From Aphanothece cf. minutissima CCALA 015 (lineage in GTDB: Bacteria; Cyanobacteriota; Cyanobacteriia; PCC-6307; Cyanobiaceae), in the NCBI GenBank assembly GCA_003003925.1, contig PVWP01000008.1, positions 116,385 through 180,384 of the forward strand: a DNA stretch of 64,000 bases, read 5' to 3'. Both the position numbers and the translations under genes were made by a program. Shown in pieces: positions 44,117-54,700 of the stretch; the first letter of the stretch is position 1, and each line of letters begins with the position of its first letter. The notes below the pieces were generated by a model, which was not told the DNA's origin, did not search any database, and saw nothing but the letters and a program-made list of their open reading frames with translations.

Positions 44117-45052
44117 ATGCGCTGGACCGTCGCCGACATCCCTGACCAGTCCGGCCGCATCGCCCTGGTCACCGGGGCCAACAGTGGCCTGGGCCTGGAG
44201 ACGGCCCGGGCGCTGGCGGCCCGGGGCGCCACCGTGCTGCTGGCCTGCCGTTCCCTCGCCAGGGCGGAGCAGGCCCGCGAGCAGCTGCTCACCGCCGCAG
44301 CCTCCACCGGCGCCCTCGACCTGGTGCCCCTGGATCTGGCCGATCTGGCCAGCGTGGCCGCCGCCGCCGCCACCGTCGCCGAGCGCTACGGCCGCCTTGA
44401 CCTGCTGATCAACAACGCCGGCGTCATGGCGCCGCCCCGGACCCTCACCCGCCAGGGTTTCGAGCTCCAGTTCGGCACCAACCACCTGGGCCACGTCGCC
44501 CTCACCCTCGCCCTGCTGCCCCTCCTGCGCGACCGGCCCGGCGCCCGGGTGGTCACCGTCACCTCCGGGGCCCAGTACTTCGGTCGCATCGCCTTCGACG
44601 ATCTCCAGGGCGAGCGCCGCTACGACCGCTGGCGGGCCTACGGCCAGAGCAAGCTGGCCAATGTGATGTTCGCCCTGGAGCTGCAGCGGCGCCTCGCCGA
44701 GCAGGGCAGCCCCGTCCTGTCGCTGGCGGCCCACCCCGGCTTCGCCCGCACCAACCTCCAGCCCGCCTCGATCGCCGCCACCGGCTCCTGGATCGAGCCC
44801 CTGGCCTACCGGCTGATGGATCCGCTGTTCCAGAGCGCCGCCATGGGGGCCCTGCCCCAGCTGTTCGCCGCCACGGCCCCCGAGGCCAGGCCGGGTGGCC
44901 ACTACGGCCCCGACCAGTGGGGCGGCCTGCGGGGCTGGCCCACGGAGGTGCGCATCGCCCCGGCCGCCCTCGATGCCGACCAGTGCCGGCGCCTCTGGGA
45001 CGTGAGCCTGGAGCTCTGTGCCGCCGCCGCCCCCTTGCCGGCCCTGGCCTGA
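44117..45052 (+). CDS. Short-chain dehydrogenase/reductase (retinol-dehydrogenase-like)
   Basis: 311 residues. Rossmann fold NAD(P) site TGANSGLG near residue 17, LLINNAGVMA, and the catalytic Ser/Tyr-x-x-x-Lys in SGAQYFG and AYGQSKLANVMF. Length and layout match the retinol dehydrogenase/protochlorophyllide-reductase-like SDR group. Substrate unknown. The shift of the C-terminal part (GGLRGWPTEV) is typical of that group. It lies upstream of uvrA. Confidence 0.88.
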   Translation: MRWTVADIPDQSGRIALVTGANSGLGLETARALAARGATVLLACRSLARAEQAREQLLTAAASTGALDLVPLDLADLASVAAAAATVAERYGRLDLLINNAGVMAPPRTLTRQGFELQFGTNHLGHVALTLALLPLLRDRPGARVVTVTSGAQYFGRIAFDDLQGERRYDRWRAYGQSKLANVMFALELQRRLAEQGSPVLSLAAHPGFARTNLQPASIAATGSWIEPLAYRLMDPLFQSAAMGALPQLFAATAPEARPGGHYGPDQWGGLRGWPTEVRIAPAALDADQCRRLWDVSLELCAAAAPLPALA

Positions 45053-45103
45053 GCCTGTCCCAGGGCCATCCCCCGTAGACTCATCGGCTGCCGACCGCCC
45101 CCC

Positions 45104-48100
45104 ATGCCCCGTGCCCGCGTCGGATCCTCCAGCAAGAGCGCGGCTCCCGGCAACGGCACCTCCGGCAAGCTCCCGGAGGATGCCGCCCCCTCTCCCGACA
45201 TCGCCCTGCGCACCCTCACCGGCGGCAGCCTCGAGGACGTGATCCGGGTCCGCGGGGCCCGGCAGCACAACCTGCGCAACGTCGATCTCACCATCCCGCG
45301 CAACCGGATGGTGGTGTTCACCGGCGTGAGCGGCAGCGGCAAGAGCTCCCTCGCCTTCGACACGATCTTCGCCGAGGGCCAGCGGCGCTACGTGGAGAGC
45401 CTCTCCGCCTACGCCCGCCAGTTCCTCGGCCAGGTGGACAAGCCGGACGTGGATGCGATCGAGGGGCTCTCGCCCGCCATCTCGATCGACCAGAAGTCCA
45501 CCAGCCACAACCCCCGCTCCACCGTCGGCACGGTCACGGAGATCCAGGACTATCTGCGCCTCCTCTACGGCCGCGCCGGCGAACCCCACTGCCCCCAGTG
45601 CGACCGCTCGATCAAGCCCCAGTCCATCGATGAGATGGTGGACCAGATCCTCACCCTGCCGGAGGGCACCCGCTACCAGCTGCTGGCGCCGGTGGTGCGG
45701 GGCAAGAAGGGCACCCACGTGAAGCTGCTGGCCGGCCTGGTGGCCGAGGGCTTCGCCCGGGTGCGGATCAACGGCGAGGTGCGCGAGCTGGCCGACAACA
45801 TCGAGCTCGACAAGAACCACGCCCACCACATCGAGGTGGTGGTCGACCGGCTGGTGGCCCGCGAGGGCATCAACGAGCGGCTCACCGATTCCCTGCGCAC
45901 CGCCCTCAAGCGGGGCGAGGGCCTGGCCCTGGTGGAGGTGGTGCCCAAGGCCGACGAACCCCTGCCCGAGGGGGTGGAGCGCGAGCGGCTCTACTCCGAG
46001 AACTTCGCCTGCCCCGTGCACGGGGCGGTGATGGAAGAGCTCTCGCCCCGCCTGTTCTCCTTCAACAGCCCCTACGGCGCCTGCCCCGACTGCCACGGCA
46101 TCGGCCACCTGCGCAAGTTCACGGTGGAGCGGGTGGTGCCCGATCCCTCCCTGCCGGTGTACGCCGCCATCGCCCCCTGGAGCGACAAGGAGAACAGCTA
46201 CTACTTCTCCCTGCTGTTCAGCGTCGGCGAGGCCTTCGGCTTCGAACTCAAGACCCCCTGGAATCAGCTCACCGACGCCCAGCGCACGGTGCTGCTGCAC
46301 GGCAGCCAGGAGCCGATCGCCATCAAGGCCGACAGCCGCTACCGCAAGAGCGAGGGCTATGTGCGGCCCTTCGAGGGGATCCTGCCGATCCTGGAGCGCC
46401 AGCTGCGCGATGCCAGCGGCGAATCCATGCGCCAGAAGCTGGAGAAGTACCTGGAGCTGGTGCCCTGCGCCAGCTGCCACGGCCTGCGGCTGCGCCCCGA
46501 AGCCCTGGCGGTGCGGGTGGGCCCCTACGCCATCCATGAACTCACCTCCGTGAGCGTGGCTGACAGCCTGGAGCGGATCGAGGCCCTGATGGGGGTGGGT
46601 GCCCATGAAGGGGCCGAGCCCCTGCTCAGCAGCCGCCAGATCCAGATCGGCGACCTGGTGCTGCGGGAGATCCGCATGCGGCTGAAGTTCCTGCTCGATG
46701 TCGGCCTGGATTACCTGAGCCTGGATCGGCCCGCCATGACCCTCTCCGGCGGGGAGGCCCAGCGGATCCGCCTGGCCACCCAGATCGGTGCCGGCCTCAC
46801 CGGCGTTCTGTACGTTCTCGACGAGCCCAGCATCGGCCTGCACCAGCGCGACAACGACCGCCTGCTGGCCACCCTCACCAAGCTGCGCGACCTGGGCAAC
46901 ACCCTGATCGTGGTGGAGCACGACGAGGACACGATCCGCGCCGCCGATTACCTGGTGGACATCGGTCCCGGCGCCGGCGTCCATGGCGGCCACATCGTCG
47001 CCGAGGGCACCCTCGAGAACCTGCTGGCCGCCGAGGCTTCCCTCACCGGGGCCTACCTGAGCGGTCGCCGCTCCATCCCCACCCCCGCCGAGCGCCGCGA
47101 TGCCGGCAGCCGCCGGCTCACCCTGGTGAACTGCAGCCGCAACAACCTCCAGGGCATCGACGTGGAGATCCCCCTCGGCCGGCTGGTGTGCGTCACCGGG
47201 GTGAGCGGCAGCGGCAAGAGCACCCTGGTGAACGAGCTGCTGCACCCGGCCCTCGAGAACCGCCTCGGCATGAAGGTGCCCTTTCCCACCGGACTCGAGG
47301 AGCTGCGGGGCATCAAGGCGATCGACAAGGTCATCGTCATCGACCAGTCGCCGATCGGCCGCACCCCCCGCTCCAACCCCGCCACCTACACCGGCGCCTT
47401 CGATCCCATCCGCCAGGTGTTCGCCGCCACGGTGGAGGCCAAGGCCCGCGGCTACCAGGTGGGCCAGTTCAGCTTCAACGTCAAGGGCGGCCGCTGTGAG
47501 GCCTGCAGCGGCCAGGGGGTGAACGTGATCGAGATGAACTTCCTCCCCGACGTCTATGTCCAGTGCGACGTCTGCAAGGGGGCCCGCTACAACCGCGAGA
47601 CCCTGCAGGTGACCTTCCGGGGCCACACCATCGCCGATGTGCTGGAGATGACGGTGGAGCAGGCCGCCGAGGTGTTCGCCGCCATCCCCCAGGCCGGTGA
47701 CCGCCTCAGCACCCTGGTGGACGTGGGCCTCGGCTACATCAAGCTGGGCCAGCCCGCCCCCACCCTCTCCGGCGGTGAAGCCCAGCGGGTGAAGCTGGCC
47801 ACCGAGCTCTCCCGCCGCGCCACCGGCAAGACCCTCTACCTGATCGACGAACCCACCACGGGCCTGAGCTTCTACGACGTCCACAAGCTGATGGACGTGA
47901 TGCAGCGTCTGGTGGACAAGGGCAATTCGATCCTGGTGATCGAGCACAACCTGGATGTGATCCGCTGCGCCGACTGGCTGGTCGACCTGGGGCCAGAGGG
48001 CGGTGACAAGGGGGGCCAGATCGTGGCCGTCGGCACCCCCGAAACCGTGGCCGAGAACCCTGCCAGCCACACCGGCCGCTACCTGCGGCACGTGCTGGAG

Positions 48101-48130
48101 CAGCATCCCCCCATCCCCCTCGCGGCCTGA
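45104..48130 (+). CDS. uvrA: Excinuclease ABC subunit A
   Basis: 1008 residues, longer than usual by an N-terminal extension of about 45 residues before [14 protein letters not shown]. Two ABC ATPase units with Walker A loops [14 protein letters not shown] and [19 protein letters not shown] signatures [13 protein letters not shown] and [13 protein letters not shown]; zinc sites CPDCHG and CEACSGQG...CDVCKG. UvrA scans DNA for bulky lesions with UvrB in nucleotide excision repair. A start nearer to residue 46 is possible. The next gene follows after 3 bases. Confidence 0.97.
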   Translation: MPRARVGSSSKSAAPGNGTSGKLPEDAAPSPDIALRTLTGGSLEDVIRVRGARQHNLRNVDLTIPRNRMVVFTGVSGSGKSSLAFDTIFAEGQRRYVESLSAYARQFLGQVDKPDVDAIEGLSPAISIDQKSTSHNPRSTVGTVTEIQDYLRLLYGRAGEPHCPQCDRSIKPQSIDEMVDQILTLPEGTRYQLLAPVVRGKKGTHVKLLAGLVAEGFARVRINGEVRELADNIELDKNHAHHIEVVVDRLVAREGINERLTDSLRTALKRGEGLALVEVVPKADEPLPEGVERERLYSENFACPVHGAVMEELSPRLFSFNSPYGACPDCHGIGHLRKFTVERVVPDPSLPVYAAIAPWSDKENSYYFSLLFSVGEAFGFELKTPWNQLTDAQRTVLLHGSQEPIAIKADSRYRKSEGYVRPFEGILPILERQLRDASGESMRQKLEKYLELVPCASCHGLRLRPEALAVRVGPYAIHELTSVSVADSLERIEALMGVGAHEGAEPLLSSRQIQIGDLVLREIRMRLKFLLDVGLDYLSLDRPAMTLSGGEAQRIRLATQIGAGLTGVLYVLDEPSIGLHQRDNDRLLATLTKLRDLGNTLIVVEHDEDTIRAADYLVDIGPGAGVHGGHIVAEGTLENLLAAEASLTGAYLSGRRSIPTPAERRDAGSRRLTLVNCSRNNLQGIDVEIPLGRLVCVTGVSGSGKSTLVNELLHPALENRLGMKVPFPTGLEELRGIKAIDKVIVIDQSPIGRTPRSNPATYTGAFDPIRQVFAATVEAKARGYQVGQFSFNVKGGRCEACSGQGVNVIEMNFLPDVYVQCDVCKGARYNRETLQVTFRGHTIADVLEMTVEQAAEVFAAIPQAGDRLSTLVDVGLGYIKLGQPAPTLSGGEAQRVKLATELSRRATGKTLYLIDEPTTGLSFYDVHKLMDVMQRLVDKGNSILVIEHNLDVIRCADWLVDLGPEGGDKGGQIVAVGTPETVAENPASHTGRYLRHVLEQHPPIPLAA

Positions 48131-48133
48131 CCC

Positions 48134-48628
48134 ATGGCTGAACTCACCCCCGCCCAGGCGGCCCTGCTGCGCATCGTCTGCACCGTCGCCTGGGCCGACG
48201 GCGAATGCTCCAAGGCGGAGCGGGAGCTGCTGGCCGAACAGATGGCCACCCAGCTGCACGGCGGCAGCCCCGAGAGCTTCGGCGACGCGCAGCTGGAGGC
48301 CTTCCTGGCCGAGCGGCTGCCGGTCTCCGGCCTGGACGACCTGGTCACCCAGCTCCTGGGCTCCGACGACCGCCAGCTGGCGCTGAAGCTCAGCTACATG
48401 ATGGTGCGGGTGGGGCGGCGTTCCCCGGCGGAGCCCAGCATCAACGCCCAGGAACGGGTGGCCTACCGCCACCTGGTGGAGCTGCTGGGCCTGGAGGACG
48501 CCAGGATCCAGGAGATCGAGTGGGCGGCGGAGGCCGACCTGCCGAAAAAGGAGGGGCTGGCCCAGCTGCTGGCCGAGCTCACCGCCGGCTGGCGCAGCCC
48601 GGATGACGGCCGGGGCCCGGCCGCCTGA
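48134..48628 (+). CDS. TerB-like protein, hypothetical
   Basis: 164 residues, helical. The first 60 residues (AALLRIVCTVAWADGECSKAER-type sequence) resemble a TerB helical bundle with an acidic WADGE motif. Function unknown. It begins 3 bases after uvrA, which suggests one transcript. Convergent with the LCP gene. Confidence 0.6.
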   Translation: MAELTPAQAALLRIVCTVAWADGECSKAERELLAEQMATQLHGGSPESFGDAQLEAFLAERLPVSGLDDLVTQLLGSDDRQLALKLSYMMVRVGRRSPAEPSINAQERVAYRHLVELLGLEDARIQEIEWAAEADLPKKEGLAQLLAELTAGWRSPDDGRGPAA

Positions 48629-48632
48629 GGCC

Positions 48633-49634
48633 TCAGGGCAGGGGCTCCTCGCCGCTGCCGCCGGGGTAGGCCTGGTTGCTGTCGGGCATCCAGTAGCTGA
48701 GGTCGTTGTGCCAGTAGAGCCGGCCGGGCACCCGCTGGGTGCTCAGCTTGGTCTTGCCGAGGGCGGACATCAGCTGGGTCATCTCGATCGGCGAGAGGTC
48801 GGTGACCATGTCGTTGCCGGCGATCTCCAGCAGGGCCGGCAGCTTGGCGATCGTGGCCGGCTGGGCCAGTTTGCTGAACACCTGGGCCATCACCAGCCGC
48901 TGGCGCTCCATCCGGCCCAGGTCGCCCCGCTCGTCGTGACGGAAGCGCAGGAACCCCTCCAGTTCCTTGCCCTTCAGCAGCTGCTTGCCGGGGTAGAGGT
49001 CGATGTAAAGGCCCTGGGCGTTGTCGACGTAGTACATGCGCTTGGGCACATCCACCTCGACGCCTCCGAGGGCTTCGGCCACCTTGTTGACGGCGTCGAG
49101 GTTCACCTTGAGGTAGCGCTCCACCGGGGTGCCCAGCAGGGTGCCCACTTCCGCCTTGGCGGTCTGGATGCCGCCGAGGGCGAACAGGGAGTTGGCCTTC
49201 ACCACCCCCAGCTGGGGCGATTCGATGAACGTGTCCCGCGGCACCTGGGTGATGTGGGTGATGTCGCCATCGAGCCGCACGGTGAACATGACGTCGGTGT
49301 TCTCACCGACGGCATCGCGGCCGAGCACGAGGATCGGCCGGTTGTCGATCGTGAGGGGATTCAGCACCGCGCCGATGCCGCGCGAACTGGGAATCAGGCC
49401 CGCCAGAAAGGGGGCGATCCGGGCCGGCAGGGGGCCCGCCATCAAGGCTCCGACGGCGACACCGACGCCGAAGGTGACCAGGGGCCGACGCCGGGAACGC
49501 TGCGGGGCCGGGGGCCGTTGCTTCGGATCGGGCCGGGCGCCGGTCTTCTCCGGCAGCGCCACCGCCCCGAGTTCCCGCTTCTGCCGGGTCTTCCGGGAGC
49601 GAGCGAGCCTCGAGGGGGAATGGGCCTGGGTCAT
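48633..49634 (-). CDS. LytR-CpsA-Psr (LCP) family transferase
   Basis: 333 residues. A basic cytoplasmic start (SRKTRQKRE), one membrane segment (TFGVGVAVGALMAG), then the LCP domain: ILVLGRDAVGENTDVMFTVRL with the conserved Asp/Arg, QVPRDTFI, ALGGVEVDVPKRMYYVD and FLRFRHDERGDLGRMERQ. LCP enzymes transfer polymers from lipid carriers to peptidoglycan in many bacteria; cyanobacterial substrate unknown. Acts outside the membrane. Confidence 0.92.
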   Translation of the reverse strand: MTQAHSPSRLARSRKTRQKRELGAVALPEKTGARPDPKQRPPAPQRSRRRPLVTFGVGVAVGALMAGPLPARIAPFLAGLIPSSRGIGAVLNPLTIDNRPILVLGRDAVGENTDVMFTVRLDGDITHITQVPRDTFIESPQLGVVKANSLFALGGIQTAKAEVGTLLGTPVERYLKVNLDAVNKVAEALGGVEVDVPKRMYYVDNAQGLYIDLYPGKQLLKGKELEGFLRFRHDERGDLGRMERQRLVMAQVFSKLAQPATIAKLPALLEIAGNDMVTDLSPIEMTQLMSALGKTKLSTQRVPGRLYWHNDLSYWMPDSNQAYPGGSGEEPLP

Positions 49635-49697
49635 TGTGCTACCTGCAGGGGCGCACCATAGGGCTCAAAGCAGCGAAAATCCAGTGGTGGCGACGGT

Positions 49698-50903
49698 TTA
49701 TCGGCTGGTCTGCACCTGCACGAGGGCCGCAGCCCCGTCGGCGCGCCGGCGGGCGTCCGCCTCATCGTCGCCGCGGGCCAGGGCCACCCCCAGGCGCCGC
49801 CAGGGCCGGGCCTCCGGTTTGCCGAAGATCAGCACCTGGGTGTCCAGCACCGCCAGGGCCTGCTCCAGCCCCCGGTAGGTGGGGCTTCCGGCACCCGGTG
49901 GCACGTCCGCTCCGGCCAGGATCACCCGGGAGGCCGCCGCTCCGAGGCTGCGGATCTCCGGAATCGGCAGCCCCAGCACCGCCCGCAGGTGCAGCTCGAA
50001 TTCGCTCAGGTTCTGGCCCACCAGCGTCACCAGGCCGGTGTCGTGGGGCCGCGGCGACAGCTCGGAAAACACCACCTCCTCGGCGCCGGGCTCGCCGCAG
50101 AGGAAGAACTCCACCCCGAACAGGCCGACGCCGCCCAGGTCGTCGGTGACGGCCTTCGCCATCGCCTGGGCCGCCGCCAGCTGCTCCTCCCCCAGCCGGG
50201 CCGGTTGCCAGCTGCACTGGTAGTCGCCCCGTTCCTGGATGTGGCCGATCGGCGGGCAGAACAGGGTGGGCCCCTGCCACTGGCGCACCGTCAGCAGGGT
50301 GATCTCCAGGCCGAAGCGCAGGAACTCCTCCACGATGACCCGCGCCCCCTCCCCGCGGGCCCCGGCCATGGCCGCCTCCCAGGCGGCTTCGATCCCCTCG
50401 GGGCCGTGCACGACGCTCTGCCCCTTGCCCGAGGAGCTCATCACCGGCTTCACCACCACCGGCCAGCCCAGGGGCGCCGCCGCCGCCGCCAGTTCGTCGG
50501 CGCTTTCGGCATAGGCGAAGCGGGCGGTGCGCAGCCCCAGCCCGCCGGCGGCGAGGTCCCGGATGCGGTCGCGATTCATCGTCACCGCCGTGGCCCGGGC
50601 GGTGGGAATCACCGTGAGACCCTCCGCCTCCAGTTCGGCCAGGGCATCCACCGCCAGGGCCTCGATCTCCGGAATCACCACGTCGGGCTGATGGCGCCGC
50701 ACCACTGCCTTGAGGGCCTCGGGGTCGGCCATGGCCACCACCTCGCTCACCTGCGCCACCGCCATGGCGGGGGCACCGGCGTAGCGGTCGACGGCGATGA
50801 CGCGGCAGCCGAGCCGCTGGGCGGCGATGGCCACCTCCTTGCCCAGTTCGCCGCTGCCCAGCAGCATCACCGTCCGCGGGAAGGGGGAAGGGCCTGGTGC
50901 CAT
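49698..50903 (-). CDS. purT: Formate-dependent phosphoribosylglycinamide formyltransferase
   Basis: 401 residues from the second methionine (MAPGPS); another 12 codons upstream are open. ATP-grasp enzyme that makes FGAR from GAR with formate and ATP. Marks: VMLLGSGELGKEVAIAAQRLG, VIPEIEALAVDALAELE, VVVKPVMSSSGKGQSV and FSELSPRPHDTGLVTL. It complements the purL and purF genes on the other side of the origin in the same pathway. Confidence 0.95.
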   Translation of the reverse strand: MAPGPSPFPRTVMLLGSGELGKEVAIAAQRLGCRVIAVDRYAGAPAMAVAQVSEVVAMADPEALKAVVRRHQPDVVIPEIEALAVDALAELEAEGLTVIPTARATAVTMNRDRIRDLAAGGLGLRTARFAYAESADELAAAAAPLGWPVVVKPVMSSSGKGQSVVHGPEGIEAAWEAAMAGARGEGARVIVEEFLRFGLEITLLTVRQWQGPTLFCPPIGHIQERGDYQCSWQPARLGEEQLAAAQAMAKAVTDDLGGVGLFGVEFFLCGEPGAEEVVFSELSPRPHDTGLVTLVGQNLSEFELHLRAVLGLPIPEIRSLGAAASRVILAGADVPPGAGSPTYRGLEQALAVLDTQVLIFGKPEARPWRRLGVALARGDDEADARRRADGAAALVQVQTSR

Positions 50904-50964
50904 GGCTGCGGTGCGGATCAGGCGATCCTGACGCGGCACCTGCCCCTTCCCCTAACGTGCCGCG

Positions 50965-51171
50965 ATGCCCGCGGCTCTCCCCTTGCTCCCCCAGAGCTTC
51001 GGCCCCCTGGCCCCCCGAACCCTCGCCTTCAGCACCGCCGGTGACGCGGCCAACGGGCTGCTGCCCTTCGGCTGGAACGTGACCGACTTCCAGACCTGGA
51101 CGCTGGTCTACCTCGGGGTGTCGTCCCTGGCGTTCGTGCTGGTGTGGCTGGTGGGATACCTGCGCCGCTGA
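50965..51171 (+). CDS. Small single-span membrane protein
   Basis: 68 residues. The C-terminal half is one hydrophobic helix (LVYLGVSSLAFVLVWLVGY) preceded by LPFGWNVTDFQTW. No family recognised; small membrane proteins of this kind are common in cyanobacteria. Evidence is a good ORF between two genes only. Confidence 0.5.
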   Translation: MPAALPLLPQSFGPLAPRTLAFSTAGDAANGLLPFGWNVTDFQTWTLVYLGVSSLAFVLVWLVGYLRR

Positions 51172-51183
51172 AGGGCCCCGCCC

Positions 51184-51432
51184 TCAGGCGCCGGACTCGT
51201 CCAGCAGGGTGAGCTGGCTTTCGGCCGATTCCTCGCTGACGAAGCCGTAGGCCCCGAACACCGCCGGATCGGGGTGGGTGATGCGCTGCCCCTCCGGGTG
51301 GCGCTCCACCTTGAAGCCCTCATCGGCCATGCGGCGCATCAGGGCGGCCGCCTCCTCAAAGCGCGCCGCCATGGCCTCCAGGCTGGCGCAGTCGGCGGTG
51401 AGACCCGTTTCCTTCCAGGTGAAGTAGGCCAT
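51184..51432 (-). CDS. Small conserved cyanobacterial protein
   Basis: 82 residues. A helical region (SLEAMAARFEEAAALMRRMAD) between a short strand-like start (MAYFTWKETG) and an acidic end. I do not recognise a function. The pattern looks like that of small proteins kept in picocyanobacteria. Confidence 0.6.
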   Translation of the reverse strand: MAYFTWKETGLTADCASLEAMAARFEEAAALMRRMADEGFKVERHPEGQRITHPDPAVFGAYGFVSEESAESQLTLLDESGA

Positions 51433-51471
51433 GGTGGTGACGTCCTGAAAAGGATTCGTTCTTAAAAGGAT

Positions 51472-51499
51472 CTTGGACCAAGTTTAGTTCGAGCCGAAC
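51472..51499. promoter_or_regulatory. Two inverted repeats upstream of the large autotransporter
   Basis: CTTGGACCAAG at 51472-51482 and GTTCGAGCCGAAC at 51487-51499 are each perfect inverted repeats with short spacers. They lie in a 357-base stretch without genes (51433-51789) that precedes the Gly-rich autotransporter. Possible regulator sites; no protein assigned. No other structure was seen in this stretch. Confidence 0.35.
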
Positions 51500-51789
51500 G
51501 GCTGGTGTGTCGGTGGTGTGTGTCGATTGATGGAGCTTCCCTTGTGGGGGATAAACCAGTCGACCGTGAGCCAGATCGCCAGATCCCTGCAGGACATTCT
51601 TCAGCCACGGGTGGCCTGATCCTTTGCCGTTCTGTTGGCCGTGATCCGCCCCCCCACCACCTGGCAGTCCTTTCATCAAGGCACTAGATTTCGCGCCGAA
51701 AAAAGTTTTGAGCCTTCTTCCGGTGCCATCACGCTCGTCGCCAAACGCCGATCTGTTCGGTCAACCGAGTTCCAGCGATTGATGTTTCG

Positions 51790-54700
51790 ATGCTGTTCCA
51801 GGAGCTTCCGTCAACAGACGATGAGTGTGGCGGCAGGCCACGGGCGCGCATGGTCCCCTGTGGCCGCTGGCGCGCTCAGTTCCACGTCAGCGGCAGCGTT
51901 GCAGTCCTGCCCCTGGCTCTGTTGGCCGGGGGTGTCATTGGCGCGACCAGCGCTTCCGCACAGGTTGTCAACACCGGCACGTTGACCGGGACCGCGGGGA
52001 CAGCCGGTGCGGCGGGTCTGCCGGGCACCACCGGCCCGGCCGGTTCCAACGGCAACGAGGGAGGGGCCGGTGGTCCCGGCGGCAACGGCAGCCTGGGTGC
52101 TGCCGGCGGCGCCGGTGGAGATGGTCAGACGGGCACCAACACGTCCATCACAAATTCCAGATCCATTAATGGCGGCAGTGGTGGGACTGGCGGTGCTGGC
52201 GGCGCCGGCGGCGACGGCGGCACCGGTGGTGTGGCCAGTGGCGCAGGTGGTTTTGGTGGCACCGGTGGGATCGGCGGCCGCGGTAACGACGGGGGCGCTG
52301 GCGGCAATGGCGGGGCTGGCGTCTCCGGGACCGGCCTCCTGATCGAGAACACAGGAAGCATCACAGGCGGCGCAGGAGCTGGCGGAGGGGCTGGCGGCTC
52401 TGGTGGCCGTGGTGGCCGCGGCGGCCAGGGCACGCATCCGGCCATTCGGGGCGGCGCTGGTGGCAACGGCGGCGTCGGTGGCAACGGGGGCGCAGGCGGC
52501 AATGGCGGGGCTGGTGTCTCCGGCTCCGATCTCTCGATCAACAACACAGGAACCATCACGGGCGGCGCTGGCGGCTTTGGCGGCGCTGGCCGCGCTGGCG
52601 GTGCTGGTGGCAGCGGCGGGTCTGGCCCCACGAATGGATCGAGCGGCTCCTCGGGGGGTGCGGGTGTTGCTGGCGTCAACGGGATTGGCGCGGCTGGCAT
52701 CTCCCTGACGGGGGGCACGAACACGATCACCAACGGATCCAGTGCAACGATCCGGGGCGGGAGCAACCGCCCAGGTGGTGACGGCATCAACCTGAGCGGC
52801 GGCACGACCGCAATCACCAACCTTGGCACCATTGTTCGTGGCGTGGCCTTCACGAGCTACAGCGTCCGGCTGAGCGGGGATGCGCGTGTCAGTGTGCTGA
52901 CCAATGCGCAGGGCGGCAACGCCCCGCTGACCTACTTCGGAGCGTTGCCGGGCACCTACAACGTGGTTGTCCAGTCACTTTCAAACCGGGGCAGACTTTC
53001 GGTGTTCGAGCCATCTGGAACGATGACCTTCGGCATCGATGCATCGTCAAGTCTTGCTGTCAATCGCTATACGAATATCCTCACCGGTGTGGCCGCTTCT
53101 GCCATCACGAATGAAGACACGCAGTTTGCATTCGGTCTGTTGTCGTGGCGCCTCAGCGCCGGATCGGAAGCGAATAGCTGGGATCTGATCGTCTCTACAA
53201 AGATCAATCCCAGCCAGACGTATCATGAGGCGAGCCAACTCGGGGCTGGCCTGCTGCCGGATTTTGAGAGCGGCACGCTGAGGGTGGACCAGGCCAACGG
53301 CAGTTACGCGCAGAACTTCACACTCGACTCCTCATCCACCAACCGGATCGATCAGTACGGAAACGCGGCCACCTTCTCTGGGGTGTTCTCCGACGCCGTC
53401 GCCGGAACGGCGGGCAACCTGGCCATTGTCAATTCTGCTTCGGGCGGTCGAACCACCTTCACGGGCGCGAATACCTACACCGGCACCACGACGATCGAGA
53501 ACGGCGCGACGCTGGAGATCGGCAATGGCGGCACCACCGGCTCCATCAGCAACGCATCCAATATCATCAACAACGCAAGTCTTGTCTTCAATCGTAGCAA
53601 CGACTATACCTACACCGGTGTTGTATCAGGAACTGGGCGCCTGATCCAATCTGGTGGTGGTGTCCTGAACTTGAATGGCATCAATCTCTATACTGGCAGT
53701 ACCACGGTTGCCGCTGGAAGCGGCTTGGCGGTGAATGGTTCCATCGCCGCTTCTTCTGGGTTAACCGTGAATGCCGGTGCCACGATTAAGGGTACTGGAA
53801 CGTTGCCTGCCACGTCGGTGCTTTCTGGGGGTATTCTTGCCCCCGGAAATTCCATTGGCACGCTCACTTTCAATGGCGACCTCAGCTTAAGTAGTGGATC
53901 AATCAGTAGCTTCGAGGTTGGAGTAGCCAGTGCAGACCAGGTGGTATCCACTGGATCTATCGCCCTGGGAGGAACACTGAATCTCAATTTTGGAAACTTC
54001 GATGGCGCGCCACTATCGAGCTATATCTTATTCTCCGCGCCAACGATTAGCTCTCAATTCTCATCGATCAATGCGACCGGCCTTTCGTCGTTCTTCAGCT
54101 ACGGAATCCAATACACCGGTAATAGCGTGCTCCTTTCGGTGTTGCGGGGTATGGCCACCGGGACAACAACCGACATTACCAATGTCAACAGTACGATTTT
54201 TTCGGGTGGCACGTTGGTTGTGAATAGTCCAGGCCTGTATACGCAGAATTGGTTGCTTGGAGCCGAGGCCACAAGCACGGTTGACCTCGATGGCAATCGT
54301 TCCGTGTTCAGCGGGATCTTCTCTGATTTAACTCCAGGTCAGGCTGGGAGTATCACGTTCTCTAATCCCGGGTTTCTCTCTCTTACGGGCAATAGCACCT
54401 ACACAGGTTCCACAACGGTTGCCAACGGCGCCACGCTATCGGTCAACGGGTCCATTGCTTCATCCTCCGAGTTGACCGTCCAGCCAGGCAGCACCATTGG
54501 TGGTTCCGGCAGCTTGCCTCAAACCAACCTGGTTGCAGGAGCCCAGATTTCGCCTGGCAATTCGATCGGCACGATCACGGCGGCAGGTCTCCGTCTGAAC
54601 GGCGGCACCATCAACGCTGAAATCCAAGGCCCCCAGAACGACAAGATCCGCGTGATCGGTGACGTGACCAACGTCACCGGCAGTGTCAATCTGCTGGCCT

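Noticed and set aside
44045-48472. 1475-codon open frame on the minus strand opposite the SDR and uvrA genes
   Set aside because: It is antisense to two clearly recognised genes. The product is His/Gly/Val-rich with no domain; such frames arise in GC-rich coding DNA.
52000-52710. Repeated GC-rich units that could look like a CRISPR or satellite array
   Set aside because: Units are imperfect, in frame and encode a Gly-rich passenger; there are no spacers of regular length.
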